Positions 32,911 through 41,042 of a stretch of DNA of 64,000 bases are shown here, piece after piece. A model generated the notes under the pieces. It did not search any database. It had not been told where the DNA came from and saw only the letters and a list, made by a program, of their open reading frames with translations. The translations under genes were made by a program, and so were the position numbers. Positions within the stretch are counted from its first letter, which is position 1. Every line of letters starts with the position of its first letter. The stretch comes from Streptomyces sp. TLI_053 (GTDB taxonomy: Bacteria > Actinomycetota > Actinomycetes > Streptomycetales > Streptomycetaceae). Location of the stretch: the NCBI RefSeq assembly GCF_900105395.1, contig NZ_LT629775.1:1922001-1986000 (forward strand), in the 5' to 3' direction.

Positions 32911-33327
32911 ATGAGCGTCCAGAACGACAAGACCGAGATCCGTACCGACGGCGCCCCCGCCCCGGCCTGGATGTTCTCCCAGGGCGTCCGCAAGGGCCCG
33001 ATCCTCCAGGTGTCCGGCCAGGGCCCGCAGGACCCCGCCACCGGCGAGTACCTCCACCACAGCGACGTGAAGGCACAGACCCGCCGCACCCTGGAGAACG
33101 TCAAGGCGATCGTCGAGGCGGGCGGCGCGACCGTCGAGGACGTGGTGATGTTCCGCGTGTACCTCACCAAGCGCGCCGACTTCCCGCTGATGAACGAGGT
33201 CTACGCCGAGTTCATCGAGGAGAACATCCCGCCGGGCGGCGTGAAGCCCTGCCGGACCACGATCTTCTGCGAGCTCCCGCAGGAGCCGATGCTGGTCGAG
33301 ATCGACGCCCAGGCGGTCGTCGCCTGA
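32911..33327 (+). CDS. RidA/YjgF-family enamine/imine deaminase
   Basis: A 138-residue RidA-superfamily protein. The family hydrolyses reactive enamines/imines made by PLP dehydratases to the keto acid and ammonia. Marks are MFSQGVRKGPILQVSGQGPQD, QTRRTLENVKAIVEAGGATVEDVV and the catalytic Arg in CRTTIFCELPQEPMLVEIDA. GAGGAAG lies ahead of the ATG. Its presence beside a DSD1-type deaminase is chemically coherent, because that enzyme releases an enamine. It ends at a strong hairpin, closing the rightward arm of the cluster. Confidence 0.92.
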   Translation: MSVQNDKTEIRTDGAPAPAWMFSQGVRKGPILQVSGQGPQDPATGEYLHHSDVKAQTRRTLENVKAIVEAGGATVEDVVMFRVYLTKRADFPLMNEVYAEFIEENIPPGGVKPCRTTIFCELPQEPMLVEIDAQAVVA

Positions 33328-33350
33328 CCCGCGCGCACCACCCGCACCGC

Positions 33351-33391
33351 AAGGGCCCCGATCCCGGCACACAAGCCGGGTCGGGGCCCTT
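33351..33391 (+). terminator. Hairpin terminator after ridA
   Basis: AAGGGCCCCGATCCCGGC (33351-33368) pairs with GCCGGGTCGGGGCCCTT (33375-33391), a stem of about 17 bp with one mismatch, starting 23 bases after the RidA stop. Confidence 0.85.
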
Positions 33392-33449
33392 CGCGCATGG
33401 CCGGTTCCGCCCCACCCCGACGACACCTTGCCCTCTCCCCCTCCAATGA

Positions 33450-33468
33450 TTAGGTTAGGCTCACCTAA
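33450..33468. promoter_or_regulatory. Iron box (DmdR1/IdeR type)
   Basis: TTAGGTTAGGCTCACCTAA is the classic 19-bp binding sequence of the DmdR1/IdeR/DtxR iron-dependent repressors. It sits 37 bases upstream of the DUF2470 gene start. Confidence 0.93.
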
Positions 33469-33505
33469 CTACAAGGTCAGCTCGTCCGCCGGAGGTCCCG
33501 ATCCC

Positions 33506-34228
33506 ATGAGTCCGCACCCGCAGCACGATGCCGAGATTCCCGAGCCCACCGCCGCCGAGCGCATCGGCAGCCTGCTGACCGCCACCTCCTCGGTGGTCCT
33601 CCGCGCCGGCGGCGAGCAGCACGAACTCTCCACCCCCGTCTCGGTGCACGGCTCCCGGCTCCGGCTGCGCGCGCCGCTCGACTCCCCGGTGACCTCCGCC
33701 GCCGCCCGCGAGCAGGACGGCCTCGCCGTCGTGCTCGACCTCACCGACATCGCCCCGGTGGCCGTGCGCGACCGGGTGCGCGGGCGGCTCACCCTGGCCG
33801 GCCGGCTCCACCTCGCCCACCTCGCCGACGACGGCCTCAGCGTGCACCTGCGCCTGGACGTCGCGCACGCCGTGCTCTCGACCCCGTACGGCACCACCGC
33901 GATCACCGGCGCCGACCTCGCGGCGGCCGCCCCCGACCCGCTGGCCCGCTACGAAGCCGGACTGCTCACCCATCTGGCCGACGACCACCCCGACGCGCTC
34001 GCCGTGCTCACTCGGCTGCTCGACCCGGCGCTGCTCGCCGACCGCCCCGAGGTCCGCCCGCTCGCGCTCGACCGGTACGGCCTGGTGCTCCGCCTGGACC
34101 ACCCGCACGGCCACCGCGACGTCCGCCTGGTCTTCATCGAACCGGCCCGCGACGCGGACGAGTTCGGCCACCGGGTGCACCAACTGCTGTCCGCCGCCGA
34201 GCAGGAGCCGGCCACCCACCGGTCCTGA
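33506..34228 (+). CDS. DUF2470-domain protein under iron-box control (HugZ-like)
   Basis: A 240-residue protein. The N-terminal half has an FMN/PNPOx split-barrel-like strand pattern (SSVVLRAGGEQHELSTPVS, LAVVLDLTDIAPVAVRDRVRG). The C-terminal DUF2470 domain starts near PLARYEAGLLTHLADDHPDAL and ends VRLVFIEPARDADEFGHRVHQL. This combination is seen in HugZ-type haem-degrading or haem-binding proteins. An iron box immediately upstream implies repression by Fe(II)-DmdR1 and supports an iron-acquisition or haem-iron role. GGAGG lies ten bases before the ATG. Confidence 0.82.
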   Translation: MSPHPQHDAEIPEPTAAERIGSLLTATSSVVLRAGGEQHELSTPVSVHGSRLRLRAPLDSPVTSAAAREQDGLAVVLDLTDIAPVAVRDRVRGRLTLAGRLHLAHLADDGLSVHLRLDVAHAVLSTPYGTTAITGADLAAAAPDPLARYEAGLLTHLADDHPDALAVLTRLLDPALLADRPEVRPLALDRYGLVLRLDHPHGHRDVRLVFIEPARDADEFGHRVHQLLSAAEQEPATHRS

Positions 34229-34508
34229 ACCCAACGGAAGCGCGAACCAGCCCGCCCGACAGCGGAACTGACCCGATATCGGTTCGCCCCGCCCCGCTCC
34301 TCCCCACCCTCGAGCCCCGCCACAACGACGGCCGGCCCGGCCCACGAGAGAGTTCTCGTGAGCCGGGCCGGCCGGCAGGACGGGCGTGTCCCGCGCCCGT
34401 CAATCCACTCGGGTGCGGCGTCCACCCGGTCCAGCGGTCACCCGACATGACCATTCCGGGAGGTCGTTTCGCCCCGCACCCGGCGGTGGCAGATGATCCG
34501 ACCGAAGG
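34229..34508. terminator. Convergent intergenic region with bidirectional hairpin (34331-34372)
   Basis: GCCGGCCCGGC (34331 onward) and CACGAGAG pair with GTTCTCGTG and GCCGGGCCGGC (to about 34372), giving an interrupted stem of about 19 bp. It lies between the convergent DUF2470 and M23 genes and could stop transcription from both sides. Confidence 0.75.
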
Positions 34509-35546
34509 TCAGATCGCGACGCCGTGCGCCCGCAGGTAGGCGATCGGGTCGATGTCCGAGCCGTACTCCGAACCGGTGCGGATCTCGAAGTGCAGGTGCG
34601 GGCCGGTCACGTTGCCGGTCGCACCGGAGAGGCCGATCTGCTGGCCGGCGGTGACGGTCTGACCGATGGAGACGCCGATCGAGGACAGGTGCGCGTACTC
34701 GGCGTACTTGCCGTCGGCGAGCTTGATCTCGACCTCGTTGCCGTAGGCGCCGCCGTTGCCGGCCTTCACCACGGTGCCGGCCGCGACGGCGCGCAGCGGG
34801 GTGCCGGTGGCAGCGACGAAGTCGGCGCCGGTGTGGTGGCCGGAGGCCCACATCGAGCCGGCCACACCGTAGGCGGTGCCGAGCTTCGGGTTGGCCAGCG
34901 GGGCGAAGAAGCCGGAGGTGGCGGCGGCCGGGGCCGGAGCGGCCGGCTTCGCGACCGGGGCGACGACGGCCTGAACGGCCGGCTTGGCGGCGGGCTTGGC
35001 GGCCGGAGCGGCCGGCTTCTCGGCCGGAGCGGTCGGCTTGGCCGGCTTCACGGAGTCCTGCGAGGTCTGCGCCTTGGCGGCGGGGGCGGCCGGCTTGGCG
35101 GCCTCGGCCGGAGCGGCCGGCTTGGCGCCCTCGGCGGCCTTGGTGCCGAGCGCGAGCTGCTGACCCGGGAAGATGAGGTTCGGGTTGGCACCGATGACCG
35201 AGCGGTTGTGCTCGAACAGCGCCTTCCAGCCACCCTCGACGTTCTTCGCGTCGGCGATCTTCGACAGGGTGTCCCCACCGACGACCTTGTAGTCGGCCGG
35301 AGCGGCCTCGGCGGCGGGAGCGGCCGGGGCGGCCGGGGCGTTCTCGGCAGCGGCCGGGGCGGCGTCGACGCTGGCGGCGCCGGTCCAGGTGCTGCTCTGG
35401 TGCGTGTGCCCGGCGGCCGGGGCCTCGTGGGCCTGGGCGGTGACGGTGGTCACCAGCGGGAGGGCGAACGCGGCGCCGGTGACGGCGGTGGCGATGCCGA
35501 TGCGGACGGCGCGGGGCATGGCGATACGACGAGCCTGTGCGGGCAT
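34509..35546 (-). CDS. Secreted LysM + M23 peptidoglycan endopeptidase
   Basis: A 345-residue exported cell-wall hydrolase. A signal peptide lies within about residues 1-40 (IGIATAVTGAAFALPLVTTV, cleavage near AQA-HEA). The LysM domain (about residues 85-135) has YKVVGGDTLSKIADAKNVEGGW and NPNLIFPGQQLAL. A long Ala/Pro/Lys linker of 80 residues follows. The C-terminal M23 domain has the zinc ligands in GHHTGADFVAATG and GPHLHFEIRTG. It should cleave peptide cross-links in peptidoglycan. A c-di-AMP riboswitch lies just upstream, the usual control of such genes in streptomycetes. Confidence 0.93.
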   Translation of the reverse strand: MPAQARRIAMPRAVRIGIATAVTGAAFALPLVTTVTAQAHEAPAAGHTHQSSTWTGAASVDAAPAAAENAPAAPAAPAAEAAPADYKVVGGDTLSKIADAKNVEGGWKALFEHNRSVIGANPNLIFPGQQLALGTKAAEGAKPAAPAEAAKPAAPAAKAQTSQDSVKPAKPTAPAEKPAAPAAKPAAKPAVQAVVAPVAKPAAPAPAAATSGFFAPLANPKLGTAYGVAGSMWASGHHTGADFVAATGTPLRAVAAGTVVKAGNGGAYGNEVEIKLADGKYAEYAHLSSIGVSIGQTVTAGQQIGLSGATGNVTGPHLHFEIRTGSEYGSDIDPIAYLRAHGVAI

Positions 35547-35553
35547 GGAAGCT

Positions 35554-35773
35554 GTCCTCTCCGACGCCTGCGAGGTGAGCTGTCGGGTTCGGGCTGGAGT
35601 TGCCCGGCCGCAGAGAAATGCGGCTTCACCCCAAGCCGGACCGTCAATTCGGGTCCGGCGACTTACCTGTGGGTCCCCCGCTCCTGCCGTACAGAGTTCG
35701 TTGCGAACCACCGGGCAGCGGCAGGACTAGGCGTTCCACCCGGTGGCCACCCGGGCTGACGCCGGGCGGTCGC
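35554..35773 (-). promoter_or_regulatory. c-di-AMP (ydaO-yuaA) riboswitch upstream of LysM-M23 gene
   Basis: The minus strand shows conserved ydaO blocks in order: CGGGGGACCCACAGGTAAGT, CTTGGGGTGAAGCCGC, CCGGGCAACTCCAGCCCGAA, CCCGACAGCTCACCTCGCAG and the end GGCGTCGGAGAGGA. It ends about 10 bases before the start codon. In actinomycetes this riboswitch turns down cell-wall hydrolase genes when c-di-AMP is high. Confidence 0.93.
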
Positions 35774-36024
35774 TGAACTAAAACCCATCCGTTCGGGTGA
35801 AGCAATGTCGATCTCCGGAACCCGGGACCAAAGTCCGGAACACCGTGACGCTCCGCATGAAAGGCATGCACAGTAAGCACACAATCCATTCACCGAGTGC
35901 ACGTGATCCACCACCCTGCGCCGATGTCGTCATCAGTGCGCACACGATCACTCACGGAACGGACATCTCCGACACACCCCCGGTGACCCTTGTCACGTCG
36001 GCCCCACGAGCCCCACCATGGGCC

Positions 36025-37527
36025 GTGACCACCACCGATGCCGGCACCCTGCGGTTGGGCACCGCACAGGGACGCTGGGTACTTCTGGCGACCGTGCTCG
36101 GCTCCAGCATGGCGATGCTCGACGGAACCGTCGTGAACGTCGCACTGCCCCGGATCGGCACCGATCTCGACGCCCGGCTCGACGCCCTGCAATGGACGCT
36201 GAACGCCTATCTGCTCACCCTGGCGGGCCTGATCCTGCTCGGTGGCGCGCTCGGCGACCGGTACGGGCGGCGCCGGATCTTCCTGCTGGGCGTCGTCTGG
36301 TTCGCCGTCGCCTCGGCCGCCTGCGCCGCCGCGCCGACCATCGAGGTGCTGATCGCGGCCCGTGCCGTGCAGGGCATCGGCGGGGCGCTGCTCACCCCCG
36401 GCTCGCTGGCGATGCTCCAGGCGGTGTTCCGTCCGGACGACCGCTCGGCGGCGGTCGGCCTCTGGTCCGGCCTCGGCGGGGTGTCGGCGGCGGTGGGCCC
36501 GTTCCTCGGCGGCTGGCTGGTGGACGGCCCGGGCTGGCGCTGGATCTTCCTGCTGAACCTGCCGCTGGCCGCGACGGTGATCGCGGTCGCGGCCCGGCAC
36601 GTCCCGGAGAGCCGGGACGAGAGCTCGACCGGGCGCTTCGACGTGCTCGGCGCGGTCCTGGCCGCCCTCGCGCTCGGCTCGATCACCTATGCGCTGACCG
36701 CCGCCGGGAGCGGTCTCTCCGCCACCGTCTGGGTCACCGGCACGGCCGGGCTCCTGCTCGGCGCCGCCTTCGTCCTGGTCGAGCGCCGCACCCCGGAGCC
36801 GATGCTGCCGCTGGGACTGTTCTCCTCACGGCTGTTCACCGCCGTCAACCTGGTCACCCTCGCCGTGTACGCGGCGTTCAGCGGGGTCTTCTTCCTGCTG
36901 GTCGTGCAGCTGCAGATCGTCTCCGGCTTCTCCCCGCTGGTCTCCGGACTCGCCCTGGTGCCGATCACCGTGATCATGCTGGCGCTCTCCGCCCGGGCGG
37001 GGCGGCTGGGCAAGCGGATCGGCCCGCGGCTGCCGCTCACCGTCGGCCCGCTGCTGTGCGCGGCGGGCGTGCTGCTGATGCTGCGGATCGGGCCCGACGC
37101 CTCCTACTGGACGGACGTACTGCCCGCCGTCGCGGTGATGGGGAGCGGGATGGTGCTGCTGGTGGCACCGCTGACCGCGACCGTGCTGGCGGCGGTCGAG
37201 GTGCGGCACGCGGGCATCGCGAGCGGGGTCAACAACGCCGCGGCCCGGGCGGCCGGTCTGCTGGCGGTCGCCGCGCTGCCCTCGCTCGCGGGTCTGAGCG
37301 GCGACGCCTACCAGGTGCCCTCGGCGGTCGACTCCGCCTTCCGCACCGCGATGCTGATCTGCGCCGGGCTGCTCGTGGCGGGCGGGCTCACGGCTCTGGC
37401 CACCGTCCACGGCAACGTCCTGGCCCCGGAGGACCACCACCCGGTGGCCGAACCGGACTGCCGCTACGCCTGCGGCACCAACGCCCCGCCGCTCGACCCC
37501 GGCCACTCGGCCCCGGAACAGGGCTGA
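36025..37527 (+). CDS. MFS exporter, DHA2 (14-TM) family
   Basis: A 500-residue drug/proton antiporter-type protein with about 14 hydrophobic helices. It has the DHA2 opening VLGSSMAMLDGTVVNVALPRIG, motif A as GGALGDRYGRRRIFLLGVV and motif C region as GLWSGLGGVSAAVGPFLGGWL. It probably exports a drug or secondary metabolite; the substrate is unknown. GTG 36025 (MTTTDAGTLRLG) gives the normal N-terminus; the open frame extends further upstream without domain support. It diverges from the LysM-M23 riboswitch. A set of repeats derived from its 3' end follows the stop. Confidence 0.88.
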   Translation: MTTTDAGTLRLGTAQGRWVLLATVLGSSMAMLDGTVVNVALPRIGTDLDARLDALQWTLNAYLLTLAGLILLGGALGDRYGRRRIFLLGVVWFAVASAACAAAPTIEVLIAARAVQGIGGALLTPGSLAMLQAVFRPDDRSAAVGLWSGLGGVSAAVGPFLGGWLVDGPGWRWIFLLNLPLAATVIAVAARHVPESRDESSTGRFDVLGAVLAALALGSITYALTAAGSGLSATVWVTGTAGLLLGAAFVLVERRTPEPMLPLGLFSSRLFTAVNLVTLAVYAAFSGVFFLLVVQLQIVSGFSPLVSGLALVPITVIMLALSARAGRLGKRIGPRLPLTVGPLLCAAGVLLMLRIGPDASYWTDVLPAVAVMGSGMVLLVAPLTATVLAAVEVRHAGIASGVNNAAARAAGLLAVAALPSLAGLSGDAYQVPSAVDSAFRTAMLICAGLLVAGGLTALATVHGNVLAPEDHHPVAEPDCRYACGTNAPPLDPGHSAPEQG

Positions 37528-37630
37528 GCCCCGTCGGCGGAAGCCCGGACCCCCGAACAGGGCTGGACCCCGCCGGCGGACCCCCGAACAGGGCCGAACC
37601 CCGTCGGCGGAAGCCCGGACCCCCGAACAC
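37515..37630 (+). repeat. Imperfect tandem repeat spanning the 3' end of the MFS gene
   Basis: GAACAGGGCTGAGCCCCGTC-type units recur three times (about 37518, 37557 and 37585), with an optional AAGCCCGG extension between units. The first copy contains the MFS stop codon, so the array looks like duplicated gene-end DNA. Confidence 0.75.
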
Positions 37631-37635
37631 GCCGA

Positions 37636-37666
37636 GGGCCCCGCCGCCCGAACGGCGACGGGGCCC
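37636..37666. terminator. Bidirectional hairpin between MFS and purB
   Basis: GGGCCCCGCCGCC pairs with CGGCGACGGGGCCC around a CGAA loop. It lies between the convergent MFS and purB genes, 21 bases from the purB stop. Confidence 0.8.
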
Positions 37667-37687
37667 GGTGACCGGGGTGGACAACCG

Positions 37688-39118
37688 TCAGAGGATGTCG
37701 CCCGGCGCGTACTTGGCGGCCTCCGGGTACGCGGCCGCGACGGCCTCGACCTGGCGGACGACCTCGGCGACCTGGGCACCGGCCGCACCGGTGAAGGACA
37801 GCCGGTCGGCGAGCAGCGCGTCCAGCCCGGCCCGGTCCAGCGGGATCCGGTCGTCGTTCGCCAGCCGGTCCAGCAGCTCGTTCTCCCGGGCGCCGGCGCG
37901 CATCGCGAGCGCGGAGGCGACGGCGTGCTCCTTGATCACCTCGTGCCCGGTCTCCCGGCCGACGCCCGCGCGCACCGCGCCCATCAGCACCTTGGTGGTG
38001 GCCAGGAACGGCAGGTAGCGGTCCAGCTCGGCCTCGACGACGGCGGGGAAGGCGCCGAACTCGTCGAGGACGGTCAGGAAGGTCTCCAGCAGGCCGTCGA
38101 ACGCGAAGAAGGCGTCCGGCAGCGCGACCCGGCGGACCACCGAGCAGGAGACGTCACCCTCGTTCCACTGGTCGCCGGCCAGCTCGCCGGTCATCGACGC
38201 GTAGCCGCGCAGGATCACGGCGAGGCCGTTGACGCGCTCGCAGGAGCGGGTGTTCATCTTGTGCGGCATCGCGGAGGAGCCGACCTGGCCCTCCTTGAAG
38301 CCCTCGGTCACGAGCTCGTGACCGGCCATCAGACGGATGGTCTTGGCCAGGCTGGACGGCGCGGCGGCCAGCTGGACGAGGGCGGTCAGCACCTCGAAGT
38401 CCAGCGAGCGCGGGTAGACCTGGCCGACACTGATCAGCACGTTGTCGAAGCCCAGGTGGCCGGCGACCCGGCGCTCCAGCTCGGCGAGCTTCTCGGTGTC
38501 GCCGCCGAGCAGGTCCAGCATGTCCTGGGCGGTGCCGACCGGGCCCTTGATCCCGCGCAGCGGGTAGCGGGCGATCAGCTCCTCCAGCCGGCGGAAGGCG
38601 ACCAGCAGCTCGTCCGCGATCGACGCGAAGCGCTTGCCGAGGGTGGTGGCCTGCGCGGCCACGTTGTGCGAGCGGCCCGCCATGACCAGCTCGGCGTGCT
38701 CGGCGGAGAGCCGGCCCAGGCGGACCAGCACGGCGACCGTGCGGTCGCGCACGTGCTCGAGGGACTGCCGGATCTGCAGCTGCTCGACGTTCTCGGTCAG
38801 GTCCCGGGAGGTCATGCCCTTGTGGATCTGCTCGTGGCCGGCGAGGTCGCTGAACTCCTCGATCCGGGCCTTCACATCGTGCCGGGTGACCCGCTCACGG
38901 GCGGCGATGGACGCGAGGTCGACCTGGTCGATCACCCGCTCGTAGTCGGCGACGGCGGTGGCGGGCACCTCGACGCCGAGGTCCTGCTGGGCCTTCAGGA
39001 CGGCGAGCCACAGGTGGCGCTCGAGGACCACCTTGTGCTCGGGGGACCACAGCTGGGCCAGGGTCGCCGAGGCGTACCGGGAGGCCAGGACATTGGGGAT
39101 CTGGGGCTTCGCGCTCAC
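37688..39118 (-). CDS. purB: Adenylosuccinate lyase
   Basis: A 476-residue PurB, which cleaves SAICAR to AICAR and adenylosuccinate to AMP plus fumarate in purine synthesis. It has the fumarase/aspartase signature GSSAMPHKMNTRSCERVNGL, HKGMTSRDLTENVEQLQIR in the early catalytic region and AGRSHNVAAQATTLGKRF. The length is normal. GTG 39118 (VSAKPQIPNVLASRYAS) is chosen because related proteins start at the same point. It is a housekeeping gene with no neighbouring purine genes. Confidence 0.97.
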   Translation of the reverse strand: MSAKPQIPNVLASRYASATLAQLWSPEHKVVLERHLWLAVLKAQQDLGVEVPATAVADYERVIDQVDLASIAARERVTRHDVKARIEEFSDLAGHEQIHKGMTSRDLTENVEQLQIRQSLEHVRDRTVAVLVRLGRLSAEHAELVMAGRSHNVAAQATTLGKRFASIADELLVAFRRLEELIARYPLRGIKGPVGTAQDMLDLLGGDTEKLAELERRVAGHLGFDNVLISVGQVYPRSLDFEVLTALVQLAAAPSSLAKTIRLMAGHELVTEGFKEGQVGSSAMPHKMNTRSCERVNGLAVILRGYASMTGELAGDQWNEGDVSCSVVRRVALPDAFFAFDGLLETFLTVLDEFGAFPAVVEAELDRYLPFLATTKVLMGAVRAGVGRETGHEVIKEHAVASALAMRAGARENELLDRLANDDRIPLDRAGLDALLADRLSFTGAAGAQVAEVVRQVEAVAAAYPEAAKYAPGDIL

Positions 39119-39279
39119 GCTTCGCAAGCCTAACAGCCGAGGTCAGCCGGACCCGCGCCGGACCGGCCCACCGCGACCGGCGGGCGACCGGCGGGCGATC
39201 GGCCCCGCCCCGGGGAGCGGCTGCGGCGACCCGCCGACCGGCTGCCGGTGCCGGCTACCGGTGTCCTCCTGCCCGTGTC

Positions 39280-39723
39280 CTACTGCCGTCCGCTGAGGAC
39301 CGGCAGCACCTGGAGGCAGATCGAGTGCAGCGCGCTCCGCTGCTCGTCGCTGAGGGTCTCGAAGGACTGGTGGGTCCGGCTCATCTCGCCGCGGACGAGT
39401 GCCAGGATCTCCCGGCCCTGCTCGCTGATGACCACGATCTTGACCCGCCGGTCCCCCGCCGAGGCCTCCCGGCGGGCCAGGCCCAGGGCCTCGAGGCGGT
39501 CGACGATCCCGGTCACGTTGGAGGCGTCGCAGCCGAGCCGCCCGGCCAGCGCGCGCATCGGCACCGGCTCCTGGACGGCACCGAGCGCCTTGGCCTGCGA
39601 GGAGGAGAGACCGTGCCTGGCGGCGGCGGCCGCGAAGTCCTGGAAGTACGCGGCACCGACGGCGGCCAGCGCCTCCATCAGCTCGGCGTTGGTCGGTACG
39701 GTCGTGGTCGCTGTCGAACCCAT
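39280..39723 (-). CDS. MarR-family transcriptional regulator
   Basis: A 147-residue MarR protein. It has DNA-binding helices PMRALAGRLGCDASNVTGIVDR and LEALGLARREASAGDRRVKIVV with the wing. Dimer helices flank them. The AT-rich sequence immediately upstream (39740-39772) contains TCAAGCTTTGATCA, a near-palindrome that may be its own operator. No obvious partner transporter is adjacent. Confidence 0.88.
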   Translation of the reverse strand: MGSTATTTVPTNAELMEALAAVGAAYFQDFAAAAARHGLSSSQAKALGAVQEPVPMRALAGRLGCDASNVTGIVDRLEALGLARREASAGDRRVKIVVISEQGREILALVRGEMSRTHQSFETLSDEQRSALHSICLQVLPVLSGRQ

Positions 39724-39739
39724 GAGGTCAGCCTACGAC

Positions 39740-39772
39740 CGAGTGCTTCATTATCTCAAGCTTTGATCACGG
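39740..39772 (-). promoter_or_regulatory. AT-rich promoter/operator candidate of the MarR gene
   Basis: TTCATTATCTCAAGCTTTGATCA is a local AT-rich patch with an imperfect dyad centred on AAGCTT, 20-50 bases upstream of the MarR start codon. Confidence 0.45.
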
Positions 39773-39852
39773 CAAAGATCCGGCAGTCAACCGCAGCACC
39801 GGTCCCGAACCCCTGCCCTGGCCCGCCCCGAACCCCGGCTCGAGCCCGTGCC

Positions 39853-40269
39853 TCAGAGCACCAGCTGGTCGAACAGCCGGCGCAGCTCGGTCTCCGGGTC
39901 CGAGGTCAGCCCCGTGTGCACCGGCCCCGGCTGCACCACCGCGCTGCGCGGTGCGGTCAGCCAGCGGAACCGCTGCCCCGGGTTGTCCGACGCCGCCGGA
40001 CCGGCCTGCGGCCCGCCCTCGCAGACCGCCTCGATCCCCTGCAGCGCCCGCCGCACCCCGGACACGTCGGCCACCGGGTCCAGCGCCAGCAGCCGCGCCT
40101 GGTCCAGATGGGTCCGGGCGGCCAGGTGGGCGCTCTGCCGGCAGTACAGCAGCACACCCACGTTGACGCACTCACCGCGCTCCACCCGGGGCACCGCCCG
40201 GATCACCGCGTACTCGTAGTCGTGCAGCTCGGCGACGGCCGGCAGGGCCGACCGGATCGGCTCGGTCAT
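39853..40269 (-). CDS. DUF3037-family protein
   Basis: A 138-residue protein matching DUF3037: DYEYAVIRAVPRVERGECVNVGVLLYCR and the C-terminal SDPETELRRLFDQLVL. The function is unknown, but the family is nearly always encoded next to a HipA-like kinase, as here, with a four-base ATGA overlap. The pairing suggests that the two proteins form a complex or act in sequence. Confidence 0.85.
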   Translation of the reverse strand: MTEPIRSALPAVAELHDYEYAVIRAVPRVERGECVNVGVLLYCRQSAHLAARTHLDQARLLALDPVADVSGVRRALQGIEAVCEGGPQAGPAASDNPGQRFRWLTAPRSAVVQPGPVHTGLTSDPETELRRLFDQLVL

Positions 40270-41042
40270 ACGGACACCTCCGGCAGCCAGTCGCGCGGAC
40301 CGGCCAGTCGCTCGGTCAACTGGGTGCGGTACGCCGCGCGCACCGCCTCGGGCGTGTCGAAGCCGGGTTCGTCCACCAGCCAGACGTCGGGGATCAGCGC
40401 CACCGCCTCCTCGATCGCCGCCTCGGCCAGCGGTGCGAGCGCCTTGTCGGCGGCGAGCAGGTCCGGCTCGGCGCGCAGCAGCGCGTGGTCGGAGGCGTCG
40501 TACGGCCGGCGGGTCCAGGCGGCGGCACCGGCCCAGTTGTGGTGGAAGATCAGGCTCGCGCCGTGGTCGATGAGCCGCAGTCCACCGGTGGCGACCAGCA
40601 GGTTGGGATTGCGCCAGGAGCGGTCCACGTTGCCGATGAGGGCGTCGAACCAGAGCACCTGCCCGGCCAGCCCGGCGTCCACGTCGAAGCAGAGCGGGTC
40701 GAAGTTGAGCGCGCCGCTGACGAAGGCCATGCCCAGGTTGAGGCCGCCGCTGGCGCGCATCTGGTCCTGGATCTGCGGGTCCGGCTCACTGCGGGCCAGC
40801 ACCGGGTCCAGGTCCACGGTCACCAGCTCGGGCACCGGCAGACCGAGCCGCCGGCCGAGTTCCGCGGCCAGCACCTCCGCCACCAGCGCCTTGCGGCCCT
40901 GTGCCGCGCCGACCCATTTCAGCGCGTACAGCCGCCGGTCGTCGGCCTCGACCAGGCCCGGCATCGAGCCGCCTTCTCGCAGTGGCGTCACATATCGGAC
41001 CGCCGTCACCTCGGGGAGCACGGCGGACAGCCTATCGGGCAT
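40266..41042 (-). CDS. HipA-family kinase-like protein
   Basis: A 258-residue HipA-like protein lacking the N-terminal HipA subdomain. It has kinase-like motifs: GLVEADDRRLYALKWVGAAQ with a possible ATP-binding Lys, LIGNVDRSWRNPNLLV as the HRD-like catalytic loop with Asp/Asn, and LRLIDHGASLIFHH as the DFG-like Asp. HipA toxins phosphorylate tRNA synthetases, but this stand-alone actinobacterial form is uncharacterised. It is co-encoded with DUF3037 (four-base overlap) rather than with a HipB antitoxin, so a toxin role should not be assumed. Confidence 0.8.
   Translation of the reverse strand: MPDRLSAVLPEVTAVRYVTPLREGGSMPGLVEADDRRLYALKWVGAAQGRKALVAEVLAAELGRRLGLPVPELVTVDLDPVLARSEPDPQIQDQMRASGGLNLGMAFVSGALNFDPLCFDVDAGLAGQVLWFDALIGNVDRSWRNPNLLVATGGLRLIDHGASLIFHHNWAGAAAWTRRPYDASDHALLRAEPDLLAADKALAPLAEAAIEEAVALIPDVWLVDEPGFDTPEAVRAAYRTQLTERLAGPRDWLPEVSV

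Noticed and set aside
40266..41042. Classical HipBA toxin-antitoxin module
   Set aside because: No HipB-type helix-turn-helix gene is adjacent and the protein lacks the HipA N-terminal subdomain.
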